A program made the position numbers and the translations under genes. Of a stretch of DNA of 64,000 nt, positions 55,329 to 63,997 are shown in pieces. Numbering within the stretch: position 1 is the first letter of the stretch; each line of letters starts with the position of its first letter. The DNA is from Rhodobacteraceae bacterium IMCC1335 (GTDB taxonomy: Bacteria; Pseudomonadota; Alphaproteobacteria; Rhodobacterales; Rhodobacteraceae): NCBI GenBank assembly GCA_039640495.1, contig CP046864.1, positions 248,001 through 312,000 of the forward strand, in the 5' to 3' direction. The notes beneath the pieces were generated by a model, which did not search any database, had not been told where the DNA came from, and saw nothing but the letters and a program-made list of their open reading frames with translations.

Positions 55329-55750
55329 ATCTGTTAAGGTCCATTTGCAAACGGCGGCTTCAAGATCGATAAGACCCTATATATTTAGAATAATCAAATG
55401 CTTATCTCTTAAGCCGAGTGATAAAAGGCCCAGTTTGATCTGCGGGCGCCAAAGGTTTTCGGGTTCTTTGTGAAATTACTTATACAGGCAGTATGGCAGG
55501 TAAAGCGGGTCAGCCCTGATGATCTTACGGAACGGGATCTCGCACGTCTATCGCAACGCTCATTCTATCGCCGCAGGTGCTTATTGGGCCCACGCGCGTC
55601 AATCTGGCTGATACGAATTTATCGCGCGCTGTTCGCTAAAAACAAGTTGGCTTCAACGCGTTGGGCCTTGATTTTTGGTGCCGGAAAAGCCCAAGCAGCT
55701 ATGTGTGGCAGTGGGTTTCACCGATATCTTGCGCTCTGCTCAGATTTGGC
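55329..55750. other. interval without a supportable gene
   Basis: A 422 bp gap. The plus strand is open at 55470-55778, running into the end of the next gene on the opposite strand, but its reading is Arg-rich and matches nothing I know. Nothing recognised on the minus strand. Confidence 0.35.
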
Positions 55751-56782
55751 TCAATCAGCCAGTTCCGGATGGCGATAGGCCTCTGGATAGGGCCTTGGCT
55801 GGCGGGGGCCAAGCGGGATAACGCCGTTCCATGACCGTCCAAAATAGCCTTGCAGGCAATGCATCAAAGATCCGCTTTCTGCCACTCCTGGCAGCGCGTA
55901 GACGCGGCAGAGCCATCGCCACAGATGCGGGTAATTGAATATTTTCGCACCATTCAGCTTCATGCGGAGATAATAGACGGGGTCGTGGCGATATAAGGTT
56001 GGGAATAGTCTTAAATCAGCTTCGGTAAACGCCTCACCGGTCAGATAGGCTCGGCCATCCTGCAACAGCGCATTTAACTCTTCCAGCATGTTGAAATATT
56101 TATGAAAGGCCGCCTCATAGACCGATTGGTCAGAGGAAAAACCTGCCTTGTAGGCGCCATTATTGATCGCCTCGTAAATACGGCCATTCAGCGCGTCAAT
56201 TTGGGATCTTAAGCCTTGATCAGCAGGGTAGAGATCGATGCGCTCTTCATGGGCAAGGCCACTGCCCAGCGCGGCTACGTTCTGGTTCATCATTCTTACA
56301 ATCTCGGCGCTCTCATTGGAAACGATGCTTTGGCTGTGCTTGTCATAAAGCATGGGCACTGAGCGCTCTTGTGATCCTTCTTTGGCATAGATATTTTTAA
56401 GGAGCCGAAAGTTTTGCCCGGTCGCGGTTTCCTGCGTACACTCTGGTAGCGTAGCTTGGCTGATTGAAGCAATATGCTCTGGCGCGAATTGCCAGTGGTT
56501 TGGCCCCTCGGGATCAGCCTCATCGGTGCGGTTTGGAAAAGCTACGTCAAGCGTGATGCTATGCTGCAGCCCTAAGAGACTGCGCGCCAAAGTCACGCGA
56601 TGGCTCCAGGGGCAATTCAACGCCACGTAAAGATGATAGCGGTGCGCTTCAGCGGGAAAGGCGGTACTGCCCAGCGCGCTTCGGAACCGGCTGACACCGC
56701 GCACAAATTCCCCCTTGGCGCGCCATGCAGCGGCATCGGTTTGGGATTCTTCAACAGAGCGGTCCGGATTTTGCATGTGCAT
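55751..56782 (-). CDS. glutathionyl-hydroquinone reductase (YqjG/PcpF-like)
   Basis: A 343-residue Xi-class glutathione transferase. The catalytic Cys57 lies in VALNCPWSHR (family ACPWA), with the GSH-binding SNESAEIVRM and C-terminal FTEADLRLFPTLYRHDPVYY. It reduces glutathionyl-hydroquinones with GSH. ATG at 56782 follows AAGGATC. Confidence 0.9.
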   Translation of the reverse strand: MHMQNPDRSVEESQTDAAAWRAKGEFVRGVSRFRSALGSTAFPAEAHRYHLYVALNCPWSHRVTLARSLLGLQHSITLDVAFPNRTDEADPEGPNHWQFAPEHIASISQATLPECTQETATGQNFRLLKNIYAKEGSQERSVPMLYDKHSQSIVSNESAEIVRMMNQNVAALGSGLAHEERIDLYPADQGLRSQIDALNGRIYEAINNGAYKAGFSSDQSVYEAAFHKYFNMLEELNALLQDGRAYLTGEAFTEADLRLFPTLYRHDPVYYLRMKLNGAKIFNYPHLWRWLCRVYALPGVAESGSLMHCLQGYFGRSWNGVIPLGPRQPRPYPEAYRHPELAD

Positions 56783-56826
56783 TTATGGATCCTTTTTATA
56801 CGGTAACGCCGTCACGCGGCGCGGCG

Positions 56827-57567
56827 TTACAGGCTTTGGGCTTTCTTGATCAATGCCTGTCTTTCTTGGCTGCTGCTCAATTCGACCCCCCGCGCCAACA
56901 GCCCCTCTTTCAGATCAGCATCAGACAAGGCTTCAATTGCCGCATCCGTCATATTCATAAAATTTATTTTTCGCCTAACTGCTGGGTTTGTCGGGCCAAA
57001 GAGATGGCTGGTCTGAAAACCAAATTCAGCCGCATATTTAGACATAAAATATTGCAAGAATGTGTTGATACTCGGGCGAATGCGTGGGTCATGATTTATC
57101 TGAGCATCGCAGGCCTGCAATGTTTCAATCATCAGTTTTGTCCAGCGCGCTGCGCCCTCATTGGTCATCAGCTGGAACGCATTATGTTGATGATGAAAGT
57201 TGAGCCTGAACTCAGCCCCGTGATAATGAAAGCCGCCGCCCATCACATCAATCCACATTGCCGATTGGGTTCTGACATGGTGGGCTGCGTCGCCAACACG
57301 GGCGAAAACATCGCGAAACCAAGCCTCGTCTTCATAGACGCGGCTGTAAAAATCATGGACGATGTTCAGAATACGCTTTTGCCCCATAACGGAAAATAAT
57401 TGCCAAAATTGGATCGGTTTTGAACGATCTTCTGTGGCAACCAAAGAAATAATCTGCGGCATACGATGGGCCTGCGCGGGAAGCGTGTTTTGCGTGATGG
57501 CATAAGCGATATAGCCGCGCTGTATCGTTTCAGTCATGTACCCGGCGCTTGGGGAATAGTGCGTCAT
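56827..57567 (-). CDS. globin-domain protein with N- and C-terminal extensions
   Basis: A 246-residue protein. A globin-like core (about 50-150) contains FYSRVYEDEAWFRDVF, RVGDAAHHVRTQSAMWIDVMGGG and HYHGAEFRLNFHHQHNAF, resembling truncated bacterial haemoglobins. About 45 residues (RGYIAYAITQNTLPAQAHRMPQ) precede it. The C-terminus is a charged helical SAP-like tail. Proximal/distal haem ligands are not certain. It diverges from the LysR gene at 57793. Confidence 0.78.
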   Translation of the reverse strand: MTHYSPSAGYMTETIQRGYIAYAITQNTLPAQAHRMPQIISLVATEDRSKPIQFWQLFSVMGQKRILNIVHDFYSRVYEDEAWFRDVFARVGDAAHHVRTQSAMWIDVMGGGFHYHGAEFRLNFHHQHNAFQLMTNEGAARWTKLMIETLQACDAQINHDPRIRPSINTFLQYFMSKYAAEFGFQTSHLFGPTNPAVRRKINFMNMTDAAIEALSDADLKEGLLARGVELSSSQERQALIKKAQSL

Positions 57568-57638
57568 TGGGGTGTTTCTGTCTTTCTAGGGTCAGCAGTA
57601 ATCATAAAAGTAATTTTTTCAGTGGGTTAGCCGATTTC

Positions 57639-57655
57639 GTTCGAAATTTTAGAAC
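57639..57655. promoter_or_regulatory. candidate LysR site GTTC-N9-GAAC
   Basis: An inverted repeat GTTC/GAAC with a T-N11-A core lies between the divergent globin and LysR genes, 72 bp upstream of the globin ATG. Confidence 0.4.
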
Positions 57656-57792
57656 CTGTAGGGCAAAATATTATCCAATCCTTTTTCTATCAATGGCAGT
57701 ATAAACTGGCAAGTTGTACCAAATCTGCCATGTTCTTACTTTAAGAATAAGATATTAAAAAACGAACGATATGATCTAAAAAGGAGAACACA

Positions 57793-58677
57793 ATGGGGCA
57801 AATGGAAGATTTGCGTCTGTTCACGGTGATTGTTGAAAATCATAGCATTTCAAAGGCAGCGGATCGGCTTAATATTGCAAAATCAGCGGTCAGCCGGCGA
57901 TTACACCTTTTGGAAGACCGCTATTCAGCAAAGTTGATTGATCGTGCACCGGGGCGCTGGAACGTGACTGAAACGGGCCGCGAATTATACCAGAGGGCTT
58001 TGCGAGCGGTTCATGATTTTGAAGAAATCGAAACTGATTTCAGCAGCACGCATGCGGCTATATCTGGGCCGCTTTCGGTATCGTTGCCGCGGGAATTCGG
58101 GATCTCTTTTCTTAAAGAAGCTTTGATGGGCTTCATAGAGAAATATCCTGAAATTCAATTAACGGTCGATTTTGACGATCAACTGGTTGACCTTGAACGG
58201 GATAATTATGATTTTGCCATTCGTATCACACCCCAATTGAACCAAGCCCTTGTTGCCGAAAAAATTGGAATTATGCGGCACCATATTTGTGCTTCGGCTG
58301 CGTATTTGGCCAAGTGGGGCAAGCCAAATAATCTGCAGGCGTTGCAAGAGCATCAGCTACTTTATTTTGGCGCCGCTAAGCGCGGAAGATGGCCATTGAT
58401 TTCTACGGCCACGCGCAAAACATATCCGGTTGAGTTTATGCCAGCGTTGAACAGCAATAGCGGAGATTTTTTGCTGCATGTGGCGCTTCAAGGCCAGGGC
58501 ATCGCCAATTTGCCCGATTTCATCTTGAAAGATAATTTGAAGACGGGCGCGCTTGTTCCGATTTTGCCCGCGTTTAGTATGCCAGAATTTTTTATCTATC
58601 TGATCCGTTCAGACAAGCGCCGGATGAACCGGCGCATGCGTTTATTTGCGCAGGAGATGACATTGGCCTGCCTTTGA
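57793..58677 (+). CDS. LysR-family transcriptional regulator
   Basis: A 294-residue LysR regulator. HTH VENHSISKAADRLNIAKSAVSRRLHLLEDRY; effector domain with SLPREFGISFLKEAL. AAAAAGGAGAA precedes the ATG. Divergent from the globin-domain gene, which is a likely target. Confidence 0.92.
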   Translation: MGQMEDLRLFTVIVENHSISKAADRLNIAKSAVSRRLHLLEDRYSAKLIDRAPGRWNVTETGRELYQRALRAVHDFEEIETDFSSTHAAISGPLSVSLPREFGISFLKEALMGFIEKYPEIQLTVDFDDQLVDLERDNYDFAIRITPQLNQALVAEKIGIMRHHICASAAYLAKWGKPNNLQALQEHQLLYFGAAKRGRWPLISTATRKTYPVEFMPALNSNSGDFLLHVALQGQGIANLPDFILKDNLKTGALVPILPAFSMPEFFIYLIRSDKRRMNRRMRLFAQEMTLACL

Positions 58678-58878
58678 TCACTCTGGCATTTGGAAGCGCG
58701 CTTTGAAAGATGCGGTAAAAATTTACGATCCGCACCTTTGATGACAATCTTTAGTTCTTATAGCTGCGCTGATTGAGATGGATCAACCTTAAATTCATTT
58801 AATATGAACCGGTATATCCAATCGCGAGTCGAGCGTTATTTACCGGCGTCTCAGGTCAAACATCTGCCAGCCGGCGCG

Positions 58879-59571
58879 TCAGTTGATTACAATATTATTT
58901 TTGGAAACTTTAATCTGGTAGCCTTTGCCCGGAATATTTTGAATGAGGTGCTGCGCGACAATCTGATTTCCGATATTATCGCGCAGCCTTTTGATCCGCA
59001 TCACGCCAGCGGCATCCTCACAATTGGCGGCATTTTTTCCCGAAACCAAAGTTTCAACATCTAAGCCGGATAGAAAATCACCGTCTAATGTCGCTTCTAA
59101 AAGTACGCTTAACGTTTCCATGCTGCCTTTGGTTAAGTGCAGCCAATCGCCATTTATTTTCACCGAATTTTCGGCACGGCTTAACTCGATCCCATTGACC
59201 TGCAGCGCGCTGTTTTTCAGCGCTACGAATTGCTGCCGCAGATGTATGTTTGACATCAAAGAGCCAAAACTGATCACCATCATAGAAATTGTGATGATAA
59301 CCAGCGTGAAGATAATGCTTGAATAGAGGCTGATCGAACTTTCAAAAAGGCTGCCCGATGAGGCTAAAACTTCCAGCAGTTTGATTTCTGTTTGGGTTGA
59401 AAAATCATTTTCCAAAAACACCTTTTCAATATTGTCATTGAAAACGCGTGGATCTGGAACTGACCATAGTATCAGGGCCAACGCGCTGATTATCAAAAGC
59501 AATATAATCGCGGCGACCCAAAGGATAAGGGTTTGCGGCTTAATATTTAAGAAAGAACTCACCCAAATCAT
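58879..59571 (-). CDS. membrane-anchored winged-helix regulator, reverse topology
   Basis: A 230-residue protein. Two transmembrane helices (about 15-37 and 83-107) flank a 45-residue periplasmic loop. The cytoplasmic C-terminus (about 120-228) is OmpR/PhoB-like winged helix: LSRAENSVKINGDWLHLTKGS, then MRIKRLRDNIG and NIPGKGYQIKV. ToxR/CadC proteins have the winged helix at the N-terminus. It overlaps the small secreted-protein gene by 32 bp. Targets are unknown. Confidence 0.82.
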   Translation of the reverse strand: MIWVSSFLNIKPQTLILWVAAIILLLIISALALILWSVPDPRVFNDNIEKVFLENDFSTQTEIKLLEVLASSGSLFESSISLYSSIIFTLVIITISMMVISFGSLMSNIHLRQQFVALKNSALQVNGIELSRAENSVKINGDWLHLTKGSMETLSVLLEATLDGDFLSGLDVETLVSGKNAANCEDAAGVMRIKRLRDNIGNQIVAQHLIQNIPGKGYQIKVSKNNIVIN

Positions 59572-59833
59572 TTTTGAACTTCACTCCATCAATTTTAGGA
59601 TATTGTTTGACTATCTGTATCAATTTCCAACCGTTTTGCGCTAGCCTGTTTGACAGCTGCGCCTTATGCGGCCCTGAGCTACAGGTATCATTAATTTTTA
59701 TCATCCCCAAATGAAGTTGGAGCGGGGGGTTTTTTTTCGCTTTATATAGGTAATAGCATTCGCCTGATGCAAGCGCTGCGGATCCGCTTATACAGATCCA
59801 AAAAGCCAAAGCTGAGATAATCATTTTGGTCAT
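59540..59833 (-). CDS. small secreted protein of unknown function
   Basis: A 97-residue protein with a signal peptide (MTKMIISALAFWICISGSAALA, cleaved about residue 22) and a small mature part with two Cys (ECYYLY, NDTCSSG). I do not recognise it. The ATG at 59833 has AAGG upstream; the frame extends to 59920. It overlaps the regulator gene, so they form one unit and the regulator may sense it or its location. Confidence 0.7.
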   Translation of the reverse strand: MTKMIISALAFWICISGSAALASGECYYLYKAKKNPPLQLHLGMIKINDTCSSGPHKAQLSNRLAQNGWKLIQIVKQYPKIDGVKFKNDLGEFFLKY

Positions 59834-59970
59834 AGCAAACATCCTTAGCGTGTAGGGCCTGCTAAAGTTGACCAAATTCGCCGCGTTATTCAATAACAAA
59901 TGGTGGTTTTTGGATAACATGATCTTTTATTGTTTTCTGTCATCAATCAGAAACAAGATTGGAGATTATG

Positions 59971-60474
59971 ATGAAAAATATATTGGGTGCGGCCCTGCTT
60001 GCAACGTTAAGTCCGGCGTTTTTGAGCGCTGAAAGCTATGCAACGGTTATAAAGATCAAGCCGAATTACCAGACAAAAACAATATCGGAACCGCAGCGCC
60101 GCTGTCAGAATATAGAGGTGCCAATCTATGGAACCTCGCAAACCAGAGGCGCCAGCTCAAGCGATGTTTTGGGCGGTATGATTATCGGAGGTCTTCTGGG
60201 TGGAACCGTTTCTGGAAAAGACAGGGGCGCTGCAGCCGGCGCCGTGATCGGGGGCCTGATGGCGGCAGATCAGGGCCAGCAGACAAAGCGGGTTATCGTG
60301 GGGTATAGGTCAGAGCAGCAATGTAATCTCGTTCAGGTTAATACTGAGCAGTCGCATATAAAAAACTACCGCATTACCTATGAGTGGAACGGTATTCGCG
60401 GCAAAAGTTATACCTACAACAACTATCGTATTGGCGATCAAATTCCAATCAATGTGAGTATCAGCGCAAAGTGA
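59971..60474 (+). CDS. glycine-zipper surface lipoprotein/17 kDa antigen-like protein
   Basis: A 167-residue protein with a signal peptide (after SAE, about residue 20) and a Gly-zipper (VLGGMIIGGLLGGTVSGKDRG, AAAGAVIGGLMAAD) that inserts in the outer membrane. The C-terminal beta-like domain (CNLVQVNTE, YRITYEWNG) resembles 17 kDa surface antigen/SlyB partners. GGAG precedes ATG 59971. It is divergent from the small secreted protein/regulator unit. Confidence 0.8.
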   Translation: MKNILGAALLATLSPAFLSAESYATVIKIKPNYQTKTISEPQRRCQNIEVPIYGTSQTRGASSSDVLGGMIIGGLLGGTVSGKDRGAAAGAVIGGLMAADQGQQTKRVIVGYRSEQQCNLVQVNTEQSHIKNYRITYEWNGIRGKSYTYNNYRIGDQIPINVSISAK

Positions 60475-60606
60475 GGGAGGGCTTATTGCTGGTAAAGCGG
60501 CGTGTTGCAAAGCTTGTAAATTTTATGAGGGGTTTTCTGGCACCTACATTGAATTGCGGTGCCTAGCGCCAAGCTGCAAGCGCGCTACAGGTCATAGAAC
60601 ATGGAA

Positions 60607-60636
60607 AAGCGTGGGGCGTCTCGGCACCCCGCGCTT
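60607..60636. terminator. strong stem-loop downstream of the glycine-zipper gene
   Basis: AAGCGTGGGG and CCCCGCGCTT pair over 10 bp (one G-U) with a 10-nt loop. On the minus strand it is followed by TTTT. It could terminate transcripts from either direction. Confidence 0.5.
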
Positions 60637-60732
60637 GTTCTTGGGCATGAGGGTCAGAAGAGGGATTAGATCTTTGAAACTCCCTACTCAGATTTTCGTT
60701 TTTGCGCTATCAAAGCGTTTGGAGGATGCTTT

Positions 60733-60918
60733 ATGAACCCTGCGTCTCAAAACACCACATCCCAGCTGGCCGCTGCGTTAAAAGAGGCTCAGCGCTTAGA
60801 TAGCTTTGAAGAAAAAGACAAAAAGAAGGTCTCGCCAGTCTCCGATATCGCAAAAGCTATCGTGGTTTCCATGAGCGCGGATGCCAAACAGCGCCTACTG
60901 GAAGATACGCTAAAATAA
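60733..60918 (+). CDS. small hypothetical protein
   Basis: A 61-residue, highly charged, probably helical protein (KEAQRLDSFEEKDKKKVSPV). I do not recognise it. GGAGG seven bases before the ATG is a strong ribosome binding site, which supports translation. Confidence 0.6.
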   Translation: MNPASQNTTSQLAAALKEAQRLDSFEEKDKKKVSPVSDIAKAIVVSMSADAKQRLLEDTLK

Positions 60919-61030
60919 GCCAGCTCTCCGCCTCAAGGCAGCGCATATGAAAAGGGGGTGATTGCTTGCCCATATGCCAGCCGCCGGATTTGGATGAACC
61001 TTCCTCCGCCTTTAAGCCGCCCGATTTTGC

Positions 61031-61657
61031 TTATTTGAGCGTTGTCATCATCCAAGCGCGGTCAAGCGTTCCCAGTTGCGAGGCTTTGACAAGCATGTCC
61101 TGAAACTCTTTTGACACGCCCACTTCATCCACCGCCTTTCCAAGCGCCGTAATATCGCGCCCTGAATAAACGATATAAAACCGTTGCATATCTGCAGCGA
61201 TAACGGGGGCCCACATGGTCACGTTGACGCTATGGCCGCTGAGCATTTTTTGAGCTTCGGGCAGCAGCGCAACCGCGCTGGCGATGTTTTCGCGCGGCAA
61301 CACATATTCGCGCACCATGGATGCTTCATTGTCATCCGCGCCATCTTCGCCCGCAATCCGTCTAAATAATTCTGGGCCAACAACTTCCGCAGAGGGCGAT
61401 AATTCGCGTTCGAGCATCAATTTGGCCCAAGCCGGATCACTCATCAGATTTTGGCCCACAGTCATGCTGTGCTCCATCGAGTCAAAGGCGGTGTGCAACA
61501 GCAGCGTTCCGGGGCTATAATAACCACCCAACACTTGCTGCGTCCAAGCTGCCAAAGCGCCATTGCGCATCATAATGCCGGCTGCATTGCGCAGGCGATC
61601 GGCTGCGATTTCGCGTTTGCCGGTGAATGGCGTGCTTATTCTTCTTGATAAAAACAT
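61031..61657 (-). CDS. conserved-looking hypothetical protein
   Basis: A 208-residue soluble protein with no motif I can name. The predicted alternation of strand and helix, with AHRLR-like N-terminus (REIAADRLRNAAGIMMRNGALAA) and a repeated pattern, suggests a dimeric alpha-beta-barrel (DUF-type) fold; that is inference. GGGAGGG precedes the ATG at 61657, so the longer frame to 61684 is not needed. Confidence 0.7.
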   Translation of the reverse strand: MFLSRRISTPFTGKREIAADRLRNAAGIMMRNGALAAWTQQVLGGYYSPGTLLLHTAFDSMEHSMTVGQNLMSDPAWAKLMLERELSPSAEVVGPELFRRIAGEDGADDNEASMVREYVLPRENIASAVALLPEAQKMLSGHSVNVTMWAPVIAADMQRFYIVYSGRDITALGKAVDEVGVSKEFQDMLVKASQLGTLDRAWMMTTLK

Positions 61658-61972
61658 TGTTCCCTCCCGAATAGATCTGCCCAAATAAGGTAAATGTAGA
61701 TGCCTGCATTTGGCTATATAAATATGAATTTGAGATATATTTTTTCAGATCAGCTTCTTTTTGCGCAGATATATGCCTAAAAAATGAGCTTATTCATTTG
61801 CGCGGAGTGTGCATAATTTAGAACTTTTTTTGGTTTTATTTGATTGATCGCGGGCAGCCCTCTGCCATTGGGATTTTGCGCTGCGCTGTTCACACATGGT
61901 TTCGGTGCCGCGGTTTTGCTTGACTTTCGCCTCCTGTCATTTTGGTGTGTTTTCAGCGCGGTGAGGCATAGT
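61658..61972. promoter_or_regulatory. AT-rich divergent promoter interval
   Basis: 315 bp between the hypothetical gene and the FAD oxidoreductase. The part 61690-61840 is AT-rich. The plus frame of the oxidoreductase is open upstream to 61844 but has no ribosome binding site there. No further gene is seen. Confidence 0.4.
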
Positions 61973-63265
61973 ATGAAATACAGTCCGTTTTGGTGGGAAA
62001 TTGAGCAGGGGCTTGCGCAGGCGGCTGGCGAGGTAAATCTGCCATTAGAGGCTGATTATGTGATTGTGGGCGCGGGCTATACAGGGCTGTCTGCTGCCCT
62101 AACGATTTCTCGGCAGGGGCATTCAGTGCTCGTGCTGGACAGTGGTGTGCCTGGCTTTGCGGCGTCAACGCGCAATGGTGGGATTTGCAGTGGTCAAATC
62201 AGGCTGTCACATAGCGCATTGAGCGCAAAATGCGGAATTGATTATGCCGATGCGGTTTATGCCGAAGGTATCGAAGCCCGGCTTGATCTTGCCAAATTTT
62301 GCGCCGAAGAACAAATTGAATGCGATCTGCAGATGACGGGTCGCTTTACCGGCGCGATGAGTCCAAAAGATTATGAAACTCAGTGCCGCGAAGCGGATAG
62401 GCTGAACACAATAGATGGCCATAAGGCGTTTATGGTGCCAAAGTCTTACCAGCAGAGTGAAATTAAAACGGATCTGTTTTTTGGCGGCATGGTGCGCGAA
62501 GAAATTGGCGGGTTTCATCCCGGTAAATTTTTTGCAGGCCTTTTGAAAACTACGCAAGCTGCGGGGGCGGTTATTCACGCACAAACCTGCGTTGAAGACA
62601 TTATCGGCACGTCTTCAAGCAAGAAAACTGTGGTGACGAATAGGGGAAGCGTTTTAGCCGGAAAGGTGATTATTGCCACCAACGCTTATACGGGCACCAA
62701 ATATCAGTTTGGTAAATTTCTGCGTCGCCGTCTTGTGCCTGCGCAAAGCTGTATTATCGTCACAGAAGCGCTGGGCACGGAAACGGTGAAAGACCTGATG
62801 CCAAAATTGCGAATGTATGGAAACACGGCGAAATTATACAGTTATTTCAGGCCCACGCCTGCGCGCGATCGTATTCTTTTAGGGTCGCGTAGTTTTGATA
62901 GGCACAGGCCCAGCGCACGGTCGGTGGCGTATCTGCACCAGAAGCTGGCGCAAATTTTTCCAGAGCTTTCAGGCTGTTCTATCGCGTATTGCTGGCTTGG
63001 AAATGTAGGGTTTACGCGCGCCCAAATACCCACGCTTTTTGAAAATGACGGTATTTTTTATGCGGCCGGCTATGCTGGATCTGGAACGGTTTGGGCGCGT
63101 TGGCTGGGGAAAAAAATTGCTGAAACCGCGATGGGTACGGGCAACCAACCCAGTGCATTTTGGGGCCCACCCCCGCCGCGGATCCCTTTTTATGATGGCA
63201 ATCCTTGGTTTTTACCCGCTGTGCATCGGTATTTTGGTTTCAAAGATTGGATCAAGCGCAGGTAA
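61973..63265 (+). CDS. FAD-dependent amine oxidoreductase (DAO/PuuB-like)
   Basis: A 430-residue D-amino-acid-oxidase-family flavoprotein. The N-terminal KYSPFWWE motif and the FAD loop DYVIVGAGYTGLSAAL resemble gamma-glutamylputrescine oxidoreductase (PuuB/OrdL). TRNGGICSGQIR near the flavin and the C-terminal FYAAGYAGSGTVWARWLGKKIAE are conserved. ATG 61973 has GTGAGG upstream. Convergent with tetR. Confidence 0.88.
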   Translation: MKYSPFWWEIEQGLAQAAGEVNLPLEADYVIVGAGYTGLSAALTISRQGHSVLVLDSGVPGFAASTRNGGICSGQIRLSHSALSAKCGIDYADAVYAEGIEARLDLAKFCAEEQIECDLQMTGRFTGAMSPKDYETQCREADRLNTIDGHKAFMVPKSYQQSEIKTDLFFGGMVREEIGGFHPGKFFAGLLKTTQAAGAVIHAQTCVEDIIGTSSSKKTVVTNRGSVLAGKVIIATNAYTGTKYQFGKFLRRRLVPAQSCIIVTEALGTETVKDLMPKLRMYGNTAKLYSYFRPTPARDRILLGSRSFDRHRPSARSVAYLHQKLAQIFPELSGCSIAYCWLGNVGFTRAQIPTLFENDGIFYAAGYAGSGTVWARWLGKKIAETAMGTGNQPSAFWGPPPPRIPFYDGNPWFLPAVHRYFGFKDWIKRR

Positions 63266-63377
63266 GTGTCCTGGGGATCGAGGCTGCGCCCCGGGGCAGA
63301 TTTTGTTTGCCATAATTGCAGTCATCTTCAGCTGACCAGATTGTGGAGGGGGCAATTGGCGATGTTTTGCGGTGGTT

Positions 63378-63971
63378 TCAGTTTTGGTCATCCTGTTCGG
63401 TTATTGGCAGGATATCCAGAATTGACAGGCCTTTCATATTGTCTTTCTTGAAACGCCCGGCCGTGACCAATTGCGCATAGCCATGTACAAGGCTCCATAT
63501 TGCAACTTGGCCCTTTCCCGCTTTGTCCTCTAGCGATCCGTGATGCCATCCAAGCTCAGCCGAACAATCTGCCAATATCACAAAACAGGCTCTGATCTGC
63601 TGTAGGAGGTCAGGATCGTCCTGCACCAAACGGTCCCGCGAGAACATCAAATCATAAAGCGCAGGATTGGCTTGCGCGAAGTCGACATAGCCCAAAAGCG
63701 CCTGATCTCGCCGCCGCTTGCGATCAGCGTTTGTATTGGCATCTGCCGTCATCATAACCGCGAGCTCTGCATATCCTGTTGTAACCATGGCCGTTAACAA
63801 TCCCGCCATATTGCCAAAATGGTTTTTGGGAGCCGCATGGCTGACGCCCACTTTTTCGGCGCATTTGCGCAGAGATAATCCGCTAAGACCGTCGCGTTCC
63901 AGCAGGTCACGGGCGGCCTTAAGAAAGGCTTCTTTGAGGTTGCCATGGTGATATTTGCGGGCAGCGTCCAT
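63378..63971 (-). CDS. TetR-family transcriptional regulator
   Basis: A 197-residue TetR regulator with HTH LSLRKCAEKVGVSHAAPKNHFGNMAGLL and a ligand domain of the TetR_C_33-like type. AGGAAAG precedes ATG 63971. The palindrome at 63980 overlies the promoter, suggesting autorepression. Its regulated partner would lie beyond the window end. Confidence 0.9.
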   Translation of the reverse strand: MDAARKYHHGNLKEAFLKAARDLLERDGLSGLSLRKCAEKVGVSHAAPKNHFGNMAGLLTAMVTTGYAELAVMMTADANTNADRKRRRDQALLGYVDFAQANPALYDLMFSRDRLVQDDPDLLQQIRACFVILADCSAELGWHHGSLEDKAGKGQVAIWSLVHGYAQLVTAGRFKKDNMKGLSILDILPITEQDDQN

Positions 63972-63979
63972 TAGCTTTC

Positions 63980-63997
63980 CTGTGAATATATTTACAG
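63980..63997. promoter_or_regulatory. candidate TetR operator palindrome
   Basis: CTGTGAATATATTTACAG is an 18-bp palindrome with 8 of 9 pairs, ending 9 bp before the tetR start codon. Confidence 0.65.

Noticed and set aside
55470..55778. 102-codon plus-strand frame
   Set aside because: It overlaps the end of a confident minus-strand gene, is Arg-rich and unlike any family I recognise.
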